From: a virus
DNA length: 21,753 bases
Direction: 5' to 3' (one strand)
IMG/VR virus record: IMGVR_UViG_3300027714_001892
Coordinates: 1 to 21,753 of that record
Shown here: positions 20,058-21,753 of the stretch, in pieces
How the letters are laid out: each line of letters opens with the position of its first letter
How positions within the stretch are numbered: position 1 is the first letter of the stretch
Translations under genes and position numbers: made by a program
Notes under the pieces: generated by a model
The model's input: the letters and a program-made list of their open reading frames with translations, nothing else
Databases searched by the model: none
What the model was told of the DNA's origin: nothing

Positions 20058-20279
20058 ATGGCAAATCAATGGCACGGTGGAAAGGGTTCAAAACGTCGGA
20101 GTTCTAATGACTCAGCATTCGCTGATAATTGGGATGCAATCTTTGGCAAGAAGGTTGAGGTAAAGACTCGAAAGGTCACACCATCACACGGACTTACTCA
20201 AGTCCAAACAGATAAAACAAAATATAATAGAAAGACTATGTCTAAGTCAGATATCCTTAAAGGGCCTGACTCATTCTGA
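20058..20279 (+). CDS. Small conserved marine T4-like phage protein
   Basis: This 73-residue basic protein starts ANQWHGGKGSKRRSSN and has DNWDAIFGKK near residue 22, a signature I recall in small T4-like cyanophage proteins of unknown function. The rest is Lys/Thr-rich and probably disordered. It follows bS21 after 4 bases, sharing its transcript. Its last 9 bases overlap the end of the convergent minus-strand gene. Confidence 0.75.
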   Translation: MANQWHGGKGSKRRSSNDSAFADNWDAIFGKKVEVKTRKVTPSHGLTQVQTDKTKYNRKTMSKSDILKGPDSF

Positions 20280-20429
20280 TTGACTGATACCGTTTTTTAA
20301 ACAGTATTCTCTTAGGGTGGTTTTACCTTCTCGATTACCGAAGGTACTTAGAAGCTTCTCTCTCTGTTCATCACGATTCTTAGTCCATACTTCCAATTCT
20401 TCTTTGGACATCTTTCTTATAGAATCCAT
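20271..20429 (-). CDS. Small hypothetical protein downstream of the tail gene, 52 aa
   Basis: On the minus strand the tape-measure-like gene's stop overlaps an ATG (TGATG at 20431-20427) that opens a 52-residue frame. The product is charged and helical (MSKEELEVWTKNRDEQREK and TTLREYCLKNG). It resembles a small soluble helix-turn-helix-size protein but no family is recognised. Support comes from the coupled start, the composition and the otherwise empty 150 bases. A downstream in-frame ATG at 20411 is an alternative start. Confidence 0.55.
   Translation of the reverse strand: MDSIRKMSKEELEVWTKNRDEQREKLLSTFGNREGKTTLREYCLKNGISQSE
20287..20307. terminator. Candidate hairpin at the convergence of two transcription units
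   Basis: ATAC-C-GTTT and AAAC-A-GTAT form eight pairs with one mismatch around a TTT loop, 8 bases after the plus-strand stop. It lies within the end of the minus-strand small gene. The following bases are only moderately T-rich, so confidence is low. Confidence 0.25.
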
Positions 20430-21751
20430 CAATCGATTGATAGTGTAGAAGTCCTACTTTGAGATGACTCGAAAGGTTTGACATTAGGTATTTGATTAAA
20501 GACACTGTTTGATACACTTGAACTATTGTTCTGATTAGTTGCAACTGATATTGCAGTGGATTTCTCTGAAGCAGCTTGTCCTTCTTTTCGTGTCTTATCT
20601 AAATCAGTACCTTGGTTTGCTAGGACTCTATCACCTATAGACAGTTTGTTACGTTGTTCCATTTCTGCTTTAACTAGTTTCATGTCGTCTTCATTCAAAT
20701 CGTTATGTTTAATAATTTCTTGTAATTCATTACTAGAAGCACCAGCAATCTTACTTTCATCTATTGTAGAGAATAATAAACTGTTTCTATTGTAGAGACC
20801 ACTTTCTTCTGCAGATTCAGTACCCCTTCCAGTAAGCATATTGGCTGCCCATTCGGGTAGAAGACTTTCAACGAAGTCACCTACAAGTGAACCAATCTTT
20901 CTAAGTGGTGCGAACATGAAGTCAAATATTCCTGTGACTATTTTAAAGAACCCATCTACAACACCACCAAAGTCCCCTTGGAATGCAGCTGAGAACATAT
21001 CAAAGAATCCACCGAAGACATCTTTTACTGCTTGCCACATATTACCAAAGACATCCATGATGTTACTAACTATGCTCGTAATAACATCGAATACAAATCC
21101 AAACACGCTCTTTAAAGTCTCACCTATGATAGGGAACTTATTGAATACTGCAACCACCGCTGCAACTAGTAGTGCAACTCCAAGTGCAATTAATAACCCC
21201 ATTGCAATGAATGGTAAGGATGCTACAATCATTGAAACTGCAAACATAGTGGTTGCAACAACAAATCCTAATACAGCAGGAATGAATTTCAATGCTGACA
21301 TTAAGACTCTCTTTGCACTCACACCGAATGATTTCAAACCTGCGCTCAAGACTAATCCATCTCCACCAAACATCTTCATTGACATTACCATTTTCTTGGT
21401 AGACTTACCCATCTCTCCAATACTACTGAAGAATCCATTAACAGTTTCCCCATACTTCTGCAAGGACTTTGAACCAGCGTTCCTAAGTTTGTCGAACGAA
21501 GAACCTTCCATTGTCAGTAAATTTTTATAGTTTTCAGCATGACCTTTCATTTGGTCGAAATTTTCATTCATCATGTCACGAGCTTCATTTTTAGCTGGCA
21601 TGACTGGGCCGAATTCTGAGGTGTTCTTATCTCCACCTATTGTGGCACTGCCTCCAATCTGTTTGGGTATTACACTTATAAGAGCATTCTTAACCCCATT
21701 CAACATATCGGTTATACCAGCAGCTGCTTCCTTTGGTACAGAGTCGTTCAT
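20429..21751 (-). CDS. Tape-measure-like tail protein (partial, C-terminal part)
   Basis: This minus-strand frame gives 440 residues and is open to the window edge; the Met at 21751 is probably internal, so only the C-terminal part is seen. It has a Gly/Ser-rich region, then a long hydrophobic stretch (ALKFIPAVLGFVVATTMFAV near residue 151 and LPFIAMGLLIALGVALLVAA) followed by repeated amphipathic segments (NIMDVFGNMWQAVKDVFGGF and FFKIVTGIFDFMFAPLRKIG). The C-terminal 130 residues are polar and Asn/Ser-rich. This hydrophobic, repeat-like layout is typical of the C-terminal part of phage tape-measure proteins, which set tail length and may form a membrane channel. No enzymatic motif is seen. 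Another tail- or baseplate-associated protein remains possible. Confidence 0.65.
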   Translation of the reverse strand: MNDSVPKEAAAGITDMLNGVKNALISVIPKQIGGSATIGGDKNTSEFGPVMPAKNEARDMMNENFDQMKGHAENYKNLLTMEGSSFDKLRNAGSKSLQKYGETVNGFFSSIGEMGKSTKKMVMSMKMFGGDGLVLSAGLKSFGVSAKRVLMSALKFIPAVLGFVVATTMFAVSMIVASLPFIAMGLLIALGVALLVAAVVAVFNKFPIIGETLKSVFGFVFDVITSIVSNIMDVFGNMWQAVKDVFGGFFDMFSAAFQGDFGGVVDGFFKIVTGIFDFMFAPLRKIGSLVGDFVESLLPEWAANMLTGRGTESAEESGLYNRNSLLFSTIDESKIAGASSNELQEIIKHNDLNEDDMKLVKAEMEQRNKLSIGDRVLANQGTDLDKTRKEGQAASEKSTAISVATNQNNSSSVSNSVFNQIPNVKPFESSQSRTSTLSID

Positions 21752-21753
21752 AT

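Noticed and set aside
20841-21530. Plus-strand open frame of 229 codons opposite the tape-measure-like gene
   Set aside because: Its Pro/Asn/Thr-rich composition is the antisense of a hydrophobic repeat protein, and no ribosome binding site or family signature is seen.
1-21753. CRISPR array, insertion sequence or integrase with attachment site
   Set aside because: No regularly spaced repeats, terminal inverted repeats, transposase or integrase motifs were seen.

Overview
The window is part of a contractile-tailed, T4-like marine phage genome (Caudoviricetes), most likely from the broad group that holds T4-like cyanophages and pelagiphages. The evidence is a T4 replication and late-transcription gene set in T4 transcription order: an RNase H/flap exonuclease, then a gp33-like protein, the gp59 helicase loader and the gp32 single-stranded-DNA-binding protein. 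Around it are small families typical of marine T4-like phages and several host-like accessory genes: carbamoyltransferase, IscA/HesB, RimK, a radical SAM enzyme, an SDR and ribosomal protein bS21. No photosynthesis gene is present, so the host is not resolved. Base composition is moderately AT-rich (high-30s percent GC by eye). No tRNA, CRISPR array or insertion sequence was seen.

Layout. 1-1100: five small genes, several with membrane segments. 1112-5393: a carbamoyltransferase split into two genes, a small membrane protein, an IscA-type Fe-S carrier, a PD-(D/E)XK nuclease, a small DUF6356-like protein and a RimK ligase fused to a retropepsin-like (RimB-type) domain. 5444-7505: a promoter, an unknown protein, RNase H and an AT-hook protein. 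7612-11334: a long, partly disordered modular protein, an unknown protein, a radical SAM/SPASM enzyme, an SDR and a small conserved protein. 11341-15324: many very small, tightly packed genes preceded by three promoters of one recognisable class, ending with a secreted SleB-type cell-wall hydrolase. 15321-19619: the DNA-metabolism block with a glycosyltransferase-like gene inserted between gp59 and gp32. 19620-19797: about 180 bases without a gene, holding a GC-rich multi-hairpin RNA that leads into bS21 (19808) and a small conserved gene. 20271-21753: the minus strand, with a small gene downstream of a tape-measure-like tail protein that runs off the window. No gene-free stretch exceeds 300 bases.

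How the parts may work together. Genes overlap by a few bases almost throughout (ATGA, TAATG, TGATG), so expression is largely polycistronic. RimK (known to modify ribosomal protein S6) and phage bS21 both point at the small-subunit platform, which suggests alteration of host translation. The IscA-like protein may supply the radical SAM enzyme. The structured RNA in front of bS21 looks like a regulatory leader or small RNA. Two cross-cutting patterns stand out: the tetranucleotide GATC appears to be entirely absent from the window, and several promoter-like boxes sit so that the predicted transcript would start exactly at the start codon.
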